Origin: Paenibacillus wynnii
Lineage (GTDB): Bacteria > Bacillota > Bacilli > Paenibacillales > Paenibacillaceae
Direction: 5' to 3'
DNA: 64,000 bases
Assembly: GCF_030812855.1 (NCBI RefSeq)
Contig: NZ_JAUSTK010000005.1
Location: forward strand, 124,001 to 188,000
The translations under genes were made by a program, and so were the position numbers. Positions 1-9,968 of this stretch are shown here, in pieces. The stretch's first letter is position 1. The number at the start of each line of letters is the position of its first letter. Below the pieces are notes generated by a model that saw only the letters and a list, made by a program, of their open reading frames with translations, had not been told where the DNA came from and did not search any database.

Positions 1-39
1 TTTTACGGCAACATGCATTAGAGGGGTGATGGTGAATGA

Positions 40-261
40 CAATCGGATGACCGCGAGCATCTGAACTGGAATGGCCCTTATAAGCCTTTGAAGAAAGTCA
101 GTTATGATGAGTATGCAGAGAAATATAGACCGGATTTGAAGTTTGCAGGTACTGAGTCAGCACGAAACTATCTAGTTATCGAAATTGCTGGTGAACTGAA
201 AGGGACTGTAGGCAGATATTGGGTCTCGGAAGAGACGAACTGGTTCGAGATCGGTATTTAA
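40..261 (+). pseudogene. GNAT acetyltransferase remnant
   Basis: Frame 1 is open from just after a TGA at 37-39 to TAA at 259-261. It encodes about 73 residues with the character of an N-terminal GNAT segment: a WNGPYKPL stretch, then YLVIEIAGELKGTVGRYW, then NWFEIGI. In GNAT proteins the latter two form the beta strands before the acetyl-CoA loop. The frame lacks a plausible start (in-frame stops at 19-21 and 37-39) and stops exactly where the acetyl-CoA-binding half should begin. I therefore read it as a decayed gene missing both ends, not a functional enzyme. The family call rests on remembered motif resemblance only. Confidence 0.5.
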
Positions 262-296
262 AGGGGCATTCTTCGTGAGGAATGGAGTGAGTTGAA

Positions 297-1154
297 ATGG
301 AGAACGAAATGAAACCGATGGCTAATCGCTGCGACCTGCACACACATACGCAAGCCTCAGACGGTATGCAACCTCCAGCGGAAAATGTGAGGCTTGCTCG
401 GGTAAAGGGCTTGGCGGCAGTAGCGATTACGGATCATGATACTGTAGCGGGGATATCGGAAGCCTTAGAAGCAGGAATACAATACGGAATAACGGTGGTG
501 CCGGGTGTTGAAATCAGTACACGAGCCGGTGGGAAAGATATTCATGTGCTTGGGTATTATATCGATTGGGAAAACGACTTATTTTTATCACGTTTAGCTG
601 AACTGAGAGATACCCGGGCACTAAGGAATGAAGCCATCCTCCTCAAGCTGCAAAAGCTTGGGATTTCTATTACCATGGATTCCGTAATATCGGGTATCGG
701 ACGTGAGTTGAAACCGGATGAAAGTATCGGCCGCCCCCACATTGCTGATGAGTTAGTTCGATTAGGGGCTGCTATAGATATGCGGGATGCTTTTGATAAA
801 TATTTGGCCGAGGGGGCGGCAGCATACGTGTCACCACCGCGGATTACTCCCGTAGAAGCTTGTCAGTGGATTATCGAAGCAGGAGGGGCGCCTGTATTGG
901 CTCATCCCGGTCTGTACGGGGATGAAGAACTGGTTCGTTCAATAGTGGAGCAAGGTGCTTTCATAGGCATTGAGGTCTATCATTCGGATCACGGCCCTGC
1001 TGAGGAAGCGCGTTATCTTGCTTTGGCTGAGGAATTTGAAATGGTCGTTACCGGCGGTTCGGATTTCCATGGTGCGCGGCAAGGTGTAATATTTCATGGG
1101 GACATAGGCAGTGTATCCGTCACTGTCGAAGTTCTGAAGCAGTTGAAGAACTAA
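297..1154 (+). CDS. PHP-domain phosphoesterase (TrpH/YciV/RNase AM-like)
   Basis: 285 aa. The N terminus carries the PHP metal-binding signature: H15-T-H17, D22 and the AITDHDT motif near residue 46. PGVEIST near 72, VLAHPGLYG near 200 and GGSDFHG near 258 supply the further metal ligands. This set is typical of the TrpH/YciV group, which includes 3',5'-nucleotide bisphosphate phosphatases and 5'-3' exonucleases that mature rRNA ends. The protein looks cytoplasmic, with no signal peptide. The ATG at 297 follows a GGAATGGAGTGAG stretch; Met5 and Met8 are alternative starts because the motif begins only at residue 13. It is monocistronic and ends in a terminator shared with the convergent rqcH. 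Substrate is inferred from family, not visible. Confidence 0.85.
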   Translation: MENEMKPMANRCDLHTHTQASDGMQPPAENVRLARVKGLAAVAITDHDTVAGISEALEAGIQYGITVVPGVEISTRAGGKDIHVLGYYIDWENDLFLSRLAELRDTRALRNEAILLKLQKLGISITMDSVISGIGRELKPDESIGRPHIADELVRLGAAIDMRDAFDKYLAEGAAAYVSPPRITPVEACQWIIEAGGAPVLAHPGLYGDEELVRSIVEQGAFIGIEVYHSDHGPAEEARYLALAEEFEMVVTGGSDFHGARQGVIFHGDIGSVSVTVEVLKQLKN

Positions 1155-1157
1155 CTG

Positions 1158-1206
1158 AAAAAACCTCCATACCCGACGTTTTAGCGTCTGTGGCATGGAG
1201 GTTTTT
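1158..1206. terminator. Bidirectional intrinsic terminator
   Basis: AAAACCTCCAT pairs with ATGGAGGTTTT around a loop of about 20 nt, with A runs on the left and T runs on the right. It sits between the convergent PHP gene and rqcH and can stop both. Confidence 0.85.
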
Positions 1207-1218
1207 GCATTCTATCCG

Positions 1219-3060
1219 TTAACTTTTCAAACTGCTTGGAAGACTCTTAATCCGATCTTCATCGGGGGTGACAAATAATGTTTTCTGATGATCATAAATG
1301 ACAAAACCAGGCTTAGAACCGCTCGGTTTGCGTACATGACGGATAAGAGTGCAGTCTACCGGTACACTGCTGGATTGCTTAGCCTGACTGAAGTATGCAG
1401 CGAGTTGAGCCGCTTCTTCAAGGGTCGCATCTCCAAACGTCTCACTGCGGATGACAACATGTGATCCCGGTATATCCTTAGTATGCAGCCAGGTATCATT
1501 CGATGAAGCTAGTTTGTTGGTAACATATTCGTTTTGGAGATTGTTTTTACCGACATAGATGTCTATCCCCTCAGAAGAAGTGAATACCTGCAAAGTAGGC
1601 CTTGTCGTTTTTTTCTTCTTTTTACCCTTTTTGTTACGATCGCGCAGGTATCCCTGACCAACCAGCTCTTCACGGATTTCTTCAATGTCATTCAAAGACG
1701 CGTGAGCAAGCTGCTGGAGCAGACTCTCCATGTAGGCTATTTCCTCATGGGTCTTGATAAGCTGTTCATCAATTACGAGCAGACTGTTCTTATACTTGTT
1801 GTATTTTTTAAAATAGCGTTGAGCATTATCCGATGGGTTAAGCAGCGGGTCCAGCGGAATGACAATATCTGATTGATTCTCATCATAGTAATTCACCAGG
1901 GTGGCAGATTTGTCCCCTTTGGAGACGGTATGAAGCGAACTGAACAATAATTCACCCCAGATCCGGTAGCGATCAGCCTCCTGGGCTTCATCCAGATCCT
2001 CTTGAAGCTTGGCAAGCTTCTTGACGTTCTTACTGCGTTCGTTCCCAAGGAAGCGAATCAGATCACTTACCCGCTGCTTAACGGTATCCCGCTCCGCTTT
2101 ATCCCCGTAGTAGTCTTCCATACACTGGCTGATGGAGCTGTATTCTTTCACGGCATCTGCCAAAAGCGTTAACGGTATCGCAGAGAAGATCAGTTTGCCT
2201 TTGGCATTTGCACCCGCAACAGGAGAAAATTGATTCTCGCGCACTTGCTCCATAATGGAGCTGAAGGCTTCCCATAACTGCATTTGATTTTCTATGCTGA
2301 ATCCAAGAGTAGCAATAAGGGCTCCAGAGCTTGTATAACGCTGCACGATTTCTCCCGCAATGAGAGGACTGATTCCGCTAAAAGCATGCACAATCCAACC
2401 TAGTGGGTCCACCGAAGGTGCAGGCCCACCGGAACCGTCAGCCTTGAGTTCTTCCTCCAAATCACCTATTGCCTCTGTATCAACCTCTGGGATATCTTGT
2501 TCGGCCTTTGAGATTAAGCTAAGAAATTCATCTTCGCTAATTTCCAGTGGGTTCAGCTTATGCTGCTGAGGAGGCTCTGTGTAAGCGAATCCGGGCATTA
2601 CAATTCGGTAGCTGCTTATTGAAGGGGTAACATGGTGAATCCCGTCTATAATTGTTCCCGAGTTAAGTTCAGTAAGGATGATGTTGCTATGTCGTCCCAT
2701 CAACTCGATAATGATTTTTTTGGCAGAGACATCACCAAGCTCATCCCGAGTTCTAACGATCATGTGGATAATTCGTTCCATTCCCACTTGTGTAATACTT
2801 TCAATGGTTCCGCCCTCACAGTGCTTGCGCATCAGCATGCAGAACATAGGTGCTTCAGAGGGGTTGATGGAGCTTCTTTCTGTAAAATGTATGCGCGGGT
2901 ATGTAGGATTCGCAGAGAGAAGCAGCTTGCTGTTTCCCGATCCCCGCAGATTAAATATGAGATCGTGAGTGCTTGGTTGATATATCTTTCCTATCCGTGC
3001 CCCTACACATGATTGAAGCTCATGCACGATGGAACGGGTAACAATACCGTCTAATGCCAT
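1219..3060 (-). CDS. rqcH: Ribosome quality-control protein RqcH (NFACT / FbpA family)
   Basis: 613 aa, slightly longer than B. subtilis YloA/RqcH. It begins MALDGIVTRSIVHEL, the standard NFACT-N start, and carries the RDELGD motif near residue 105. A coiled-coil-rich middle (about 290-470) follows, then a lysine block (KKGKKKKK) and a C-terminal NFACT-R domain (GIDIYVGKNN, NDTWLHTKD, PGSHVVIR). RqcH binds stalled 50S subunits carrying peptidyl-tRNA and recruits Ala-tRNA to add C-terminal alanine tails that mark the chain for degradation. The older name is fibronectin-binding protein. It is divergent from the Ca2+-ATPase gene, as yloA is next to yloB in B. subtilis. Confidence 0.93.
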   Translation of the reverse strand: MALDGIVTRSIVHELQSCVGARIGKIYQPSTHDLIFNLRGSGNSKLLLSANPTYPRIHFTERSSINPSEAPMFCMLMRKHCEGGTIESITQVGMERIIHMIVRTRDELGDVSAKKIIIELMGRHSNIILTELNSGTIIDGIHHVTPSISSYRIVMPGFAYTEPPQQHKLNPLEISEDEFLSLISKAEQDIPEVDTEAIGDLEEELKADGSGGPAPSVDPLGWIVHAFSGISPLIAGEIVQRYTSSGALIATLGFSIENQMQLWEAFSSIMEQVRENQFSPVAGANAKGKLIFSAIPLTLLADAVKEYSSISQCMEDYYGDKAERDTVKQRVSDLIRFLGNERSKNVKKLAKLQEDLDEAQEADRYRIWGELLFSSLHTVSKGDKSATLVNYYDENQSDIVIPLDPLLNPSDNAQRYFKKYNKYKNSLLVIDEQLIKTHEEIAYMESLLQQLAHASLNDIEEIREELVGQGYLRDRNKKGKKKKKTTRPTLQVFTSSEGIDIYVGKNNLQNEYVTNKLASSNDTWLHTKDIPGSHVVIRSETFGDATLEEAAQLAAYFSQAKQSSSVPVDCTLIRHVRKPSGSKPGFVIYDHQKTLFVTPDEDRIKSLPSSLKS

Positions 3061-3255
3061 AATAAACTTCTCCTGTCGCGATAAAATAAATTTCGTTCCA
3101 CTACCTATGATGCCACACTTTACTCGGTTCGCGCAAAAGGGGACTTGGGATGAGGGTGATATTTCGGGACGACCCTGAATACATTGGTCTTAAACAGGTG
3201 GAAAAGCTGTGTGCCGCCGGAAGGCAAGAATCGACCGGGAGGGGATAGAAAGGTC

Positions 3256-6072
3256 ATGGAACAAAACAGTTGGCACCGGCTCGGTGCAGAGGAGCTTCAA
3301 AGGATGTTCAGCGTTAATCCGCAAACGGGCCTAAGTGAAGAGGATGCCGTGGAAAGACGCAAGTCGAGCGGGTTAAATGAACTCTCAGAGGGAAAGAAAG
3401 TTTCCCCGTTTACCCTGCTGTTGAACCAGTTCAAGGACTTCATGGTACTGGTGTTGATGGGTGCGACTCTGGTATCCGGACTGCTGGGTGAATATCTGGA
3501 TGCCGTCACGATTATTGTAATTATTGTGCTGAATGCGGTCCTCGGATTTGTTCAGGAGTTTCGTGCCGAGCGCTCACTTCGGGCTTTGAAGCAATTATCT
3601 GCTCCTTCAGCCAAAGTACTTCGTCAAGGGAAAAGCCAGATCATTCCTGCTAAAATGCTACTGCCCGGAGATATAGTGATGCTGGAGAGCGGAGATCGAA
3701 TTCCGGCAGACATCCGTTGGCTGGAGTGCAGCGCACTATATGCGGAGGAATCCGCATTAACCGGGGAATCCCTACCCGTAGCCAAACACTCGGAGCCCAT
3801 TCAGGCGGAGGAGGTTCCACTGGGTGACCAGAGGAATATCGGATTTATGGGAACGATGGTGACTAGAGGTACAGGGAGAGCCATTGTCATTCGAACCGGA
3901 ATGGATACAGAGATGGGGAAAATCGCCGATCTGATCCAAAACACAGACTCCCAGGAAACACCTCTACAGCATCGTCTGGAGCAACTGGGGAAAATCCTGA
4001 TCTATGTATCTTTGGGCTTGACTATTGTTGTTGTCGTTGCAGGTATCATGCACGGTCAGCCTGCCGCAGCAATGTTTCTAGCTGGCGTCAGTCTCGCAGT
4101 AGCAGCAATCCCTGAGGGGCTGCCAGCAATTGTTACCATCGCGCTCGCACTGGGTGTCCAACGGATGATCAAACGCAAAGCCATAGTCCGTAAACTGCCT
4201 TCTGTAGAAACCCTAGGCTGTGCTTCGGTGATTTGCTCTGATAAGACCGGTACATTAACACAGAATAAAATGACGGTAACCCGTCTGTGGTCGGGAGGCC
4301 GAAATCTGGATGTAACAGGGGAAGGTTATGCACCTGTAGGCCAGATTCTGGATAAGGGCAGACCAATAGATCTTAAGCATGATCAGAGCCTACGCAGATT
4401 GTTGCAGGTTGCGGCTTTATGCAGCAATGCGGAAATTAATGAGACAATTCCCACGGACAACAGTAAGCGAAAAGGGAAAGGGAAAGCTGTTGAAGGGGAT
4501 ATAATTCAGAATGAATCCTCGGTTTGGGAGCTGAAGGGAGACCCTACTGAAGGAGCGCTCGTAGCCCTCTCAGGAAAAATGGGACTGACTGCTAAATCTC
4601 TTGCTGTCTCTTTCACCCGGGAGAAGGAATTCCCCTTCGATTCCGAGCGCAAGCTTATGTCTGTTATTGTAAGCCAACCCGGCGGACGAATGATCTGCAC
4701 AAAAGGAGCGCCTGATGTCCTATTGGGTCGCTGCTCGTATATGCTCTGGGATGGTGGTGTGGTTCCATGTACACCTACTTTGCGGCAGAAGGTGCTTGAT
4801 GCCAACGAGGGCATGGCTTCTGGAGCGCTACGCGTCTTAGGTATGGCTTATCGTGATATGCGGCCTAATGAGGTTGCATCCAATGAGAAAGAGGCAGAAG
4901 GTCAGTTAATCTTCATTGGATTAGCGGGAATGATTGATCCGCCGCGTCGGGAGGTGCGCGATGCGATTAGCATTACCCGAAAGGCTGGTATCAAGACCGT
5001 GATGATTACTGGTGACCACGGCACCACCGCTGAAGCCATCGCCCATCAGTTGGGAATTCTTCAACGTGGAGGTACCGTTCTAACGGGTAGTCAGATCTCA
5101 CGGATGAGTGAGGATGACCTGGATAAAGTATCCGACAATGTGTACGTTTACGCGCGCGTATCCCCTGAGCATAAACTCCGGATTGTAAAATCTCTGCAAC
5201 GTCATGGACACGTGGTGGCGATGACGGGAGACGGAGTAAATGATGCGCCTGCGGTAAAAGCGGCAGATATCGGTATTTCCATGGGGATTACCGGAACGGA
5301 TGTGACTAAAGAAGCGTCATCATTGATATTGGGTGACGATAACTTTTCCACAATAGTGGCTGCTATTGAAGAAGGAAGAAATATTTATGAGAATATCCGT
5401 AAATTCATCCGTTACTTGCTTGCCTCTAATGTAGGTGAAATATTAACGATGTTTTTTGCGATGATGTTGGGTCTGCCTCTGCCGCTCGTGCCGATTCAGA
5501 TCCTATGGGTGAATCTGGTCACCGACGGACTGCCTGCAATGGCTCTTGGTGTGGATCAGCCTGAGAAGGATTTGATGGAGCACAAACCACGTGGTGCTAA
5601 AGAAAACATTTTTGCCCGCCGCTTGGGCTGGAAAATCGTCAGCCGTGGAATTCTGATCGGCTTATGCACCTTATCTGCTTTTTGGCTGACGCTTCGTATT
5701 GCACCGGATAGTCCATCCCAGCTCATTCGCGCTCAGTCGGTAGCCTTCGCAACGCTGGTTATGGCCCAATTGATTCATGTGTTCGATTGCCGCAGTTCCC
5801 GTTCTGTTTTTCACCGGAATCCGTTCCAGAATAAATACTTGGTACTAGCTGTGTTGTCCTCTGTGATCCTTATGATTGTGGTCATGTATCTTCCGGTCCT
5901 GCAGCCAGTTTTCAAAACAGTGCCGTTAAACTTCCGCGAATGGTGTCTCGTTCTGGTAACTGCAGGCATACCAACCTTTGTAATGGGAGCTGGTAGTGTC
6001 TGGAGCGGTAAAAGAAAACGGAGCCGGGGCAGCAATCGTCCAATGATAAAAAGTACAAAATTTTCGGCATAA
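3256..6072 (+). CDS. yloB: P-type Ca2+-transporting ATPase (SERCA type, YloB)
   Basis: 938 aa from the ATG at 3256, preceded by GGGAGGGG. An upstream in-frame ATG at 3184 would add 24 residues that look like untranslated leader. Visible motifs: the N-terminal cation-ATPase domain, TGES in the actuator domain, PEGLPAIVTI in M4, the phosphorylation site DKTGTLT with Asp329, KGAPD in the nucleotide-binding domain, TGDGVNDAPA in the hinge, and a C-terminal transmembrane block with WVNLVTDGLPAMALG. In SERCA-type pumps this M6 pattern (N..TD) contributes to Ca2+ binding. The enzyme exports Ca2+ across the cytoplasmic membrane; in B. subtilis YloB is sporulation-linked. A charged insertion (KRKGKGKA, about residue 405-415) lies in the N domain. 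Confidence 0.93.
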   Translation: MEQNSWHRLGAEELQRMFSVNPQTGLSEEDAVERRKSSGLNELSEGKKVSPFTLLLNQFKDFMVLVLMGATLVSGLLGEYLDAVTIIVIIVLNAVLGFVQEFRAERSLRALKQLSAPSAKVLRQGKSQIIPAKMLLPGDIVMLESGDRIPADIRWLECSALYAEESALTGESLPVAKHSEPIQAEEVPLGDQRNIGFMGTMVTRGTGRAIVIRTGMDTEMGKIADLIQNTDSQETPLQHRLEQLGKILIYVSLGLTIVVVVAGIMHGQPAAAMFLAGVSLAVAAIPEGLPAIVTIALALGVQRMIKRKAIVRKLPSVETLGCASVICSDKTGTLTQNKMTVTRLWSGGRNLDVTGEGYAPVGQILDKGRPIDLKHDQSLRRLLQVAALCSNAEINETIPTDNSKRKGKGKAVEGDIIQNESSVWELKGDPTEGALVALSGKMGLTAKSLAVSFTREKEFPFDSERKLMSVIVSQPGGRMICTKGAPDVLLGRCSYMLWDGGVVPCTPTLRQKVLDANEGMASGALRVLGMAYRDMRPNEVASNEKEAEGQLIFIGLAGMIDPPRREVRDAISITRKAGIKTVMITGDHGTTAEAIAHQLGILQRGGTVLTGSQISRMSEDDLDKVSDNVYVYARVSPEHKLRIVKSLQRHGHVVAMTGDGVNDAPAVKAADIGISMGITGTDVTKEASSLILGDDNFSTIVAAIEEGRNIYENIRKFIRYLLASNVGEILTMFFAMMLGLPLPLVPIQILWVNLVTDGLPAMALGVDQPEKDLMEHKPRGAKENIFARRLGWKIVSRGILIGLCTLSAFWLTLRIAPDSPSQLIRAQSVAFATLVMAQLIHVFDCRSSRSVFHRNPFQNKYLVLAVLSSVILMIVVMYLPVLQPVFKTVPLNFREWCLVLVTAGIPTFVMGAGSVWSGKRKRSRGSNRPMIKSTKFSA

Positions 6073-6141
6073 AATCAATAGCATTGCTCCACTCCTTGAG
6101 GTATGCTTGTTGCAGTTAATTTTAAGGGAGTGGACGTTTCA

Positions 6142-6975
6142 ATGGAATTCACAAAAATGCACGGACTTGGCAACGACTTTATCGTCGTTTTTGGAGAGCA
6201 GGAATTGCCCGCGAATGCCTCTGAATTAGCCATAAAATTATGTAATCGATTCTTTGGTATTGGTGCTGACGGTTTGGTATATATTCTACCTTCGGAGCGC
6301 GGCGACTACATGATGCGTATCATGAACTCGGATGGCTCTGAAGCGGAGCAATGCGGGAACGCCATCCGTTGTGTATCCAAGTACGTATATGATCACGGTC
6401 TTGTAAGCTCCGAAGAAATTGTAATCGAAACGATCGGAGCCGGAGAACAAAAGGTTACGCTAAATGTTAAAGACGGAGTTGTAGTAACAGTAACTGTTGA
6501 TATGGGTGAGCCTGTACTGTCAGGTCCACAAATTCCTGTAGCCATTGACGCAGAGCCAGTGATGGATCGTTCTATTGAAGCGGATGGAACTGAATTTAAG
6601 TTCACGTCCGTTTCTATGGGGAATCCGCATTGTGTTATTTATGTAGATGATGCTGTTTCTTTTGACCTTTCGACCTGGGGTCCGAAGCTTGAAGTTCATC
6701 CTTTGTTCCCGAGAAAAGTAAATGTGGAATTTGCAACTGTTCTCGACCGTGGACGGGTTGATATGCGTGTCTGGGAACGCGGCGCGGGTCCAACACTGGC
6801 CTGTGGAACGGGTGCATGTGCTACTCTGGTATCTTCCGTTCTCAATGGACTTACTGATCGTTCCGCTTGGATCAGCCTCAAGGGCGGCGACCTGTATATT
6901 GAATGGAATGAAGAAGATAATCATGTGTACATGACGGGTCCTGCCGAGGTTGTGTATACGGGTTCAGTTTCCTAA
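6142..6975 (+). CDS. dapF: Diaminopimelate epimerase DapF
   Basis: 277 aa. Converts LL- to meso-diaminopimelate for lysine and peptidoglycan synthesis by a cofactor-free two-base mechanism. The catalytic cysteines are visible: Cys71 in EQCGNAIRC and Cys221 in LACGTGACA. The N-terminal MEFTKMHGLGNDF and the GNPHCVIYV segment are also characteristic. The ATG at 6142 is chosen because the family starts here and AAGGGAGTGG precedes it; a 13-residue upstream extension to 6103 is unlikely. It lies 69 nt after the Ca2+-ATPase and ends in its own terminator, so it may be cotranscribed with the pump or have its own promoter. Confidence 0.96.
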   Translation: MEFTKMHGLGNDFIVVFGEQELPANASELAIKLCNRFFGIGADGLVYILPSERGDYMMRIMNSDGSEAEQCGNAIRCVSKYVYDHGLVSSEEIVIETIGAGEQKVTLNVKDGVVVTVTVDMGEPVLSGPQIPVAIDAEPVMDRSIEADGTEFKFTSVSMGNPHCVIYVDDAVSFDLSTWGPKLEVHPLFPRKVNVEFATVLDRGRVDMRVWERGAGPTLACGTGACATLVSSVLNGLTDRSAWISLKGGDLYIEWNEEDNHVYMTGPAEVVYTGSVS

Positions 6976-7014
6976 CAAACAACCGGATTTACCGATAACG
7001 AATCTTGTTTTCTT

Positions 7015-7042
7015 AACCGCCGTCATCTAACGGCGGTTTTTT
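7015..7042 (+). terminator. Intrinsic terminator after dapF
   Basis: AACCGCCG, an 8-nt loop, CGGCGGTT, then a T run. It separates dapF from the germination operon. Confidence 0.9.
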
Positions 7043-7141
7043 GCCGTTCAATAGCGGCAATTCCCATTTTCCCTTAAGGCGTATAACAAAAGCTGGAGTC
7101 GCAAATAATGGGAAAAAGAAGCGGGATAGGAGCGGAGGTGG

Positions 7142-8752
7142 ATGAAATACAGTGAGTACATCAATCGGGGCGGCAAACGTAAAAAGGCTTCGAATGAAAC
7201 CTCGTCCAAAATAGGACAAGGCGCCGCTCCAAAAATTTCAAAAGATCTCAAGCAGATGCTGGACAACATTGAGCGGGAGCTCGGGGCCAGTCCCGACCTG
7301 ACAATCAGACATGTTCAAATCGGCGGTGAAGACCCGTTACAAGCTGCTACCGTCTATATGGACGGCCTGGTAAATTCTGTTGCCGTAAATGATTTTGTAA
7401 TGAGGTCACTGCTCGAAAACTCCGTCGTCACTTCGCCGGATATGTCCCGGGTGCCGGAGGAGATACTTCAGTTTATTTTGAACAGGGCGCTGGAATTGGG
7501 CGACGCCAAAATCAAAAGCGATTGGAACGACATGATGATCGCCATTCTGTCGGGGTACACCCTCATTCTGCTGGATGGTTGTAACAAGGCCATTGTGGGG
7601 GATACGAAAGGCGGTGAAGGGCGAAGCATTACCGAGCCTTCCTCCCAGCTGGTGATTCGGGGACCGAAAGATGCCTTCGTAGAATCGGTGAATACGAATA
7701 TTTCACTGATCCGCAGGCGGATCAAATCTCCAAAGCTGTGGTTTGAATTTATGAATATCGGCACAGTAACGAATACGGACGTCGCTATTCTGTATATTAA
7801 AGATAGGGCGGATGACAAGATCGTAGACGAAGTGAGAACGAGGCTGAAAAAAATCGATATTGAGGCGGTTCTCGAATCCTCATATATCGAGCAGCTTATT
7901 CAGGATAAGGTGTTTACACCGTTCCCTACTCTCTATAATACGGAACGTCCGGATGTAGTGGCGGCCAATCTGCTGGAAGGCAGAATCGCGCTGATCGTTG
8001 ACGGCACGCCTTTTGTGCTTATTTTGCCTACGGTGTTCGCCCAATTTTTCCAATCGACTGATGATTATGCCCAAAGGTTCGATATTGCCACATTAATGCG
8101 TTTGGTTCGTTATATCAGCTTTATCATTTTGCTTCTCGGACCTTCGATATATATAGCGCTGACCACCTTTCATTATGAAATGATACCGACACCGATGCTG
8201 ATCAGCTTGCTGGCCCAACGGGAGAACGTCCCGTTTCCGGCTGCAATTGAGGCGGTGCTGATGGAGATTGCTTTTGAAATCCTGAGGGAAGCCGGCACTC
8301 GTATGCCAAGAGCTGTAGGGCAGACTGTCTCAGTTGTCGGCGCCTTGATCCTGGGCCAGGCGGTTGTGGAAGCAGGCATCATTACGCCGGTTATGGTTAT
8401 TGTGGTGGCACTTACAGGTATTGCCAGCTTCGCGATTCCCGCCTACAATCTGGCGATTGCGGGACGAATCATCCGTTTTGGCTTTATAATTGTTGCCTCC
8501 TTATTCGGTTTTTATGGCATTACACTTGGATTGATAGTATTGGTTGCCCATTTGAACAGCCTGCGATCGTTCGGTGTTCCATATTTATCCCCGTTCAGTC
8601 CGTTTTCCTTGAGAGGACAGAAGGATACTTTAGTGAGAGTACCCATGTGGATGATCAGTCTCCGTCCTCATAAAACAAAAAATGCGGATAATACTGCTAG
8701 TATTGATGACGGGTTGTCGTCTTCCGGAAAGGATGGGCGAACCGATGCTTAG
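7142..8752 (+). CDS. Spore germination receptor A subunit (GerA/GerKA family)
   Basis: 536 aa, usual length for GerA-type A subunits. A basic hydrophilic N terminus (residues 1-45) precedes the large cytoplasmic N domain (about 50-290), where SLIRRRIKSPKLW and TVTNTDVAILYIKDRA fit the family. Hydrophobic segments follow from about residue 285, and the tail from about 505 is charged. It sits in the spore inner membrane with the B and C subunits and senses nutrient germinants; the ligand cannot be read from sequence. It is the first gene of an A-C-B operon, the order of B. subtilis gerK. ATG at 7142 follows AGGAGCGGAGGTGG. Codon choice looks more G/C-ending than in dapF. Confidence 0.92.
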   Translation: MKYSEYINRGGKRKKASNETSSKIGQGAAPKISKDLKQMLDNIERELGASPDLTIRHVQIGGEDPLQAATVYMDGLVNSVAVNDFVMRSLLENSVVTSPDMSRVPEEILQFILNRALELGDAKIKSDWNDMMIAILSGYTLILLDGCNKAIVGDTKGGEGRSITEPSSQLVIRGPKDAFVESVNTNISLIRRRIKSPKLWFEFMNIGTVTNTDVAILYIKDRADDKIVDEVRTRLKKIDIEAVLESSYIEQLIQDKVFTPFPTLYNTERPDVVAANLLEGRIALIVDGTPFVLILPTVFAQFFQSTDDYAQRFDIATLMRLVRYISFIILLLGPSIYIALTTFHYEMIPTPMLISLLAQRENVPFPAAIEAVLMEIAFEILREAGTRMPRAVGQTVSVVGALILGQAVVEAGIITPVMVIVVALTGIASFAIPAYNLAIAGRIIRFGFIIVASLFGFYGITLGLIVLVAHLNSLRSFGVPYLSPFSPFSLRGQKDTLVRVPMWMISLRPHKTKNADNTASIDDGLSSSGKDGRTDA

Positions 8753-9968
8753 AAAATTAACGTTGTTTCTGCTCTCGGGTGTCTTTCTTCTGATGTTGAC
8801 AAGCTGCTGGGACAGCATTGAGCTGAACCGCAGGGCCATTGTTTCGGGTATGTCCATCGACAAAGACCTGTCAAAGGATCAAAAATACACAGTCTCATTC
8901 CAAGTGGTCGTGGCGGATGAAATCTCGGGTAAAAACAGCAGGGGAAATTCCCCGGTCGTCTTGTACAGTGGAAGCGGCAGGTCGTTATACGAGGCGCTGG
9001 GCAACGCATCCAGGAAAGTCGCACGGTATCTGTCCCTGGGTCATGTCCGGGTGATCATTATTTCGGAGGAGCTTGCCCGCGAAGGGATTTCAGATATTAT
9101 GGATTTTCTGGAGCGGGACTCCGGGATGCGACTGAGCAGTCTGCTATTCATATCCAGAGGGCAGCCGGCTAAAGACATCCTGTCAATCATCACCGTTTTC
9201 GGAAAAATTCCTTCCAGCGATCTTGTGCAGAAGCTTGAAACCACATCCAAGGGTTTCGGGTTTAATTTCAAGGTGGAAACAGACGATGTAATCCGCGGTA
9301 TTGAGGCCAAAGGAGCGGGCGCGATTATCAATGGTGTGGTTGTAAGCGGCGATCAGGAATCGGGGGGAAGCAAAAAAAATGTGGAGGATATCGAGCCAAA
9401 GGCCATATTAAGGACTTCCGGTCTCGCCGTATTCAGCAAAGACAAGCTGGTGGGATTTCTGGACGGTGCGGAGGGAAAAGGCACAAGCCGCCTGTATAAC
9501 AAGCTGCAGCAGCATGATTCTATCATCGAACTCGGAGAAGATAATGTGGCAGCATTTAACATATTTATGGTTCATACTACTGTAAAAGCAAATGCCAAGG
9601 ATCCGGAGCATCCGATCATTAACATAAGCATTGGACAACAGGCCGGACTGAAAGAATCCTCAGGCCCACTTGATTTGACAAGGGCGGAGGTGCTGAGAGA
9701 TTTGGAGAAACGTTTAAGTGAGCAGACAAAGGAGGAAACTGAGGCTGCCGTCAAGGCAGCCATGAAATTCAAGAGCGATTACCTCGGTTTCTCAGAAGCA
9801 GTCGAACGGGATAATCCGAAAGGATGGAAAAAGGTGCAGGACCGTTGGAATACCGTTTTTACCCGCTGTGAAGTGAACATCAAGGTGAAGTCCGTTATCA
9901 GACATACCGATATGAGGACCCGTTCCTTCCAGTCGAAAACAGGGAATAAGAAAGGAGGAAGTTCATGA
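8745..9968 (+). CDS. Spore germination lipoprotein (Ger(x)C family)
   Basis: 407 aa. Starting at ATG 8745 it gives a short basic end, a hydrophobic stretch and a lipobox LTSC followed by WDSIELN, the hallmark opening of GerC proteins (CWD.xELN). GerC subunits are lipid-anchored on the outer face of the spore inner membrane and complete the A/B/C receptor. The start overlaps the A-subunit stop within ATGCTTAG, showing translational coupling. Upstream in-frame ATGs at 8733 and 8682 lie inside the A gene and would bury the signal peptide. The C-terminal region (AVKAAMKFKSDYLGF...) is the usual GerC domain. Confidence 0.92.
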   Translation: MLRKLTLFLLSGVFLLMLTSCWDSIELNRRAIVSGMSIDKDLSKDQKYTVSFQVVVADEISGKNSRGNSPVVLYSGSGRSLYEALGNASRKVARYLSLGHVRVIIISEELAREGISDIMDFLERDSGMRLSSLLFISRGQPAKDILSIITVFGKIPSSDLVQKLETTSKGFGFNFKVETDDVIRGIEAKGAGAIINGVVVSGDQESGGSKKNVEDIEPKAILRTSGLAVFSKDKLVGFLDGAEGKGTSRLYNKLQQHDSIIELGEDNVAAFNIFMVHTTVKANAKDPEHPIINISIGQQAGLKESSGPLDLTRAEVLRDLEKRLSEQTKEETEAAVKAAMKFKSDYLGFSEAVERDNPKGWKKVQDRWNTVFTRCEVNIKVKSVIRHTDMRTRSFQSKTGNKKGGSS

